From Candidatus Saccharimonadota bacterium (lineage in GTDB: Bacteria; Patescibacteriota; Saccharimonadia; Saccharimonadales; Saccharimonadaceae): 48,981 bases of DNA. The position numbers and the translations under genes were made by a program. Each line of letters opens with the position of its first letter. Position 1 is the first letter of the stretch. The DNA lies in contig JAFWMY010000001.1 of the NCBI GenBank assembly GCA_017545485.1, positions 1 to 48,981 of the forward strand. Direction: 5' to 3'. The notes beneath the pieces are model-generated. The model was not told the DNA's origin, ran no database searches, and worked only from the letters and a program-made list of their open reading frames with translations. This document shows, piece by piece, positions 47,881 through 48,981 of this stretch.

Positions 47881-48609
47881 ATGGATGAGAAAGAACTGAA
47901 GACCAGTACTAAACAACGTGTTGCTATTATTATTATCGCCGTGTTGATGCTTGGCTCAATTATTGCAAGTTATGCGGCAATTGTATTTAATGGTGGGAAA
48001 GATGGAAATACTTCAGATGATGATACTCAGGTAGATCAAGCTAAAGTCGCAGCGCTTGCAGAGGCTTATGAGAAGAAAGTAACAGAGTTTTCGTCGGCAA
48101 CTAAGAGCGATTATGACCATTTTATTAAGTATAAGTCTGAAATAAAAGCTTACAATGAAGCTGCCGCTAATGGTGGCGGAGTAGAAAAACACGACTTAGA
48201 GGAAGGTTCTGGGGCTGAAGTAGACAAAGAAGGTTCTAACTACCTAGCATATTATGTGGGTTGGTGTGCCGATGAGTCAGTATTTGATTCTTCATTTAAT
48301 GACAATGACAATCCAACGGCTTTTGCTAAAGTTCTTGACCCCTCACTTGGAATGATTGAGGGCTGGACTGCTGGCGTAGAAGGTATGAAGATTGGCGGGA
48401 TTAGAGAAATAACTATTTCTTCTGAGCTAGCTTATGGTGATTCTATGGATATTTGCGGCGGCAAGAACAAACCTCTAAAGTTCATTATTATGGCAGTGCC
48501 AAAAGAAGACCCGCTTAAAACAATGGCGAGCGAACTAGATGAGGCATACATGCGTTATCAATATGCACAATATGGTATTGACTACGATAATATGTCTAAA
48601 GATGAATAA
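47881..48609 (+). CDS. Membrane-anchored FKBP-type peptidyl-prolyl isomerase
   Basis: 242 aa, SD GGAG 8 nt upstream. TM segment at about 13-36 puts the rest outside the cell. A charged, helical linker at 50-95, then an FKBP-like domain at about 100-212 with DPSLGMIEGWTAGVEGMKIG, ISSELAYGD and PLKFIIMAV. Cys-containing loops (VGWCADES, MDICGGKN) could form a disulfide, a possible substrate of the DsbA-like enzyme. Likely a folding helper for exported proteins. Confidence 0.9.
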   Translation: MDEKELKTSTKQRVAIIIIAVLMLGSIIASYAAIVFNGGKDGNTSDDDTQVDQAKVAALAEAYEKKVTEFSSATKSDYDHFIKYKSEIKAYNEAAANGGGVEKHDLEEGSGAEVDKEGSNYLAYYVGWCADESVFDSSFNDNDNPTAFAKVLDPSLGMIEGWTAGVEGMKIGGIREITISSELAYGDSMDICGGKNKPLKFIIMAVPKEDPLKTMASELDEAYMRYQYAQYGIDYDNMSKDE

Positions 48610-48649
48610 AACTGTTTTAGAAAATATTGCAAAATTTATTGTGCTAATG

Positions 48650-48655
48650 TATAAT
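48650..48655 (+). promoter_or_regulatory. -10 box of the partial surface gene
   Basis: TATAAT 7 nt before the ATG at 48663; leaderless arrangement. Confidence 0.65.
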
Positions 48656-48662
48656 ACTTGGT

Positions 48663-48981
48663 ATGAGTAAGTGTTTACGTTGGGTAGCGTTGATGATATT
48701 TAGCGTAGGTTTTGTTGGCGTCTGTTTTGGGACTTCTTCCGCCTCCGCCCTCACCTATTCGTCAGACGTAGATGTCAGTTTTACTTTTAATTCTGTAATT
48801 AGTGTACAGTTATCTTCTGCAAATATCTATATTAATAATTTAGCTCCTGGTACTGCTTCTGATAGTAATATTATTACAGTAGGAGCTAATACTAATGCTT
48901 CTGCTGGATTTCAGCTTAGTGCTACAGTAGGAGTAAAGAATGGTACTACTGCACTTGTGAATAATTCAGATAGTAACTATA
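48663..48981 (+). CDS. Exported surface protein, N-terminal part (cut by window edge)
   Basis: 106 codons to the right edge. Signal peptide MSKCLRWVALMIFSVGFVGV followed by GTSSASALT, probably cleaved near ASA-LT. The mature start is a Ser/Thr/Asn-rich beta domain (VDVSFTFNSVISVQLSS, NLAPGTASDSN, ASAGFQLSATVG) reminiscent of the N-terminal domain of the surface proteins at the left end, though without close identity. C-terminal part unknown. Confidence 0.8.
   Translation, partial: MSKCLRWVALMIFSVGFVGVCFGTSSASALTYSSDVDVSFTFNSVISVQLSSANIYINNLAPGTASDSNIITVGANTNASAGFQLSATVGVKNGTTALVNNSDSNY

Noticed and set aside
1-48981. Gracilibacteria/Absconditabacteria code with UGA as glycine
   Set aside because: TGA ends genes such as rsmA and murD in the right place, and prfB is present.

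Overview
The window looks like a chromosomal segment of a Candidate Phyla Radiation bacterium, most likely Candidatus Saccharibacteria (TM7), probably host-associated. This is inferred from the AT-rich DNA, compact genes, use of TGA as an ordinary stop together with a release factor 2 gene (unlike Gracilibacteria), no L30 gene between S5 and L15, Lys/Ala-rich tails on several ribosomal proteins, and large surface proteins with BspA-like and FISUMP modules. No rRNA, IS transposase, CRISPR array or reverse transcriptase was seen.

Layout. (1) 1-5.6 kb: three related surface proteins. One runs off the left edge on the minus strand. Two are tandem paralogues with near-identical promoters and N-termini but different C-termini: a FISUMP/C-lectin-like end that resembles a diversity-generating retroelement target, and a BspA-like repeat array. 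A small gene of foreign codon usage and structured non-coding DNA follow. (2) 5.5-9.3 kb: tRNA-Val, -Lys and -Phe, a DUF4282-like protein, rarA, and a DsbA-like thiol oxidoreductase paired with a membrane CxxC protein. (3) 9.4-23.4 kb: an unidentified structured RNA, a G5/3D cell-wall protein, rsmA, serS, hpf, secA, an M16 peptidase, murD, dus, several small unknown genes with structured leaders, and prfB. (4) 23.5-30.5 kb: S10/spc ribosomal genes from rplC to rpsH behind a structured leader; rpsJ is not upstream and rpmC is missing from its usual slot. (5) 30.8-45.6 kb: an envelope polysaccharide locus with glycosyltransferases, acetyltransferase, Wzy-like polymerase, TupA-like ATP-grasp, Wzx-like flippase, UDP-sugar 4-epimerase, UDP-glucose dehydrogenase, LCP ligase, Wzc-like tyrosine kinase and CpsB-like phosphatase. 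(6) 45.6-47.8 kb: the rest of spc (rplF, rplR, rpsE, rplO) under its own promoter, then an FKBP-type isomerase and the start of another surface protein.

How it fits together. The polysaccharide locus is a nearly complete Wzx/Wzy-type pathway: sugar nucleotides (Ugd, epimerase), assembly (GTs), export and polymerisation (Wzx, Wzy), length control by phosphorylation (Wzc/CpsB) and attachment to the wall (LCP). It sits between the two halves of a ribosomal protein operon. Promoters are very uniform: most are extended -10 boxes (TGnTATAAT), and many lie only 6-10 nt before the start codon, predicting leaderless mRNAs.

Most noteworthy: the DGR-like variable 3' end without a visible RT or template; inverted motif clusters flanking the BspA-like paralogue and a foreign gene; a structured RNA with its own promoter and terminator (9.46-9.65 kb); twin hairpins with self-complementary TGTACA loops in the ribosomal leader; an in-frame palindromic insertion in dus; and a 154-nt palindrome joining the ends of two convergent genes.
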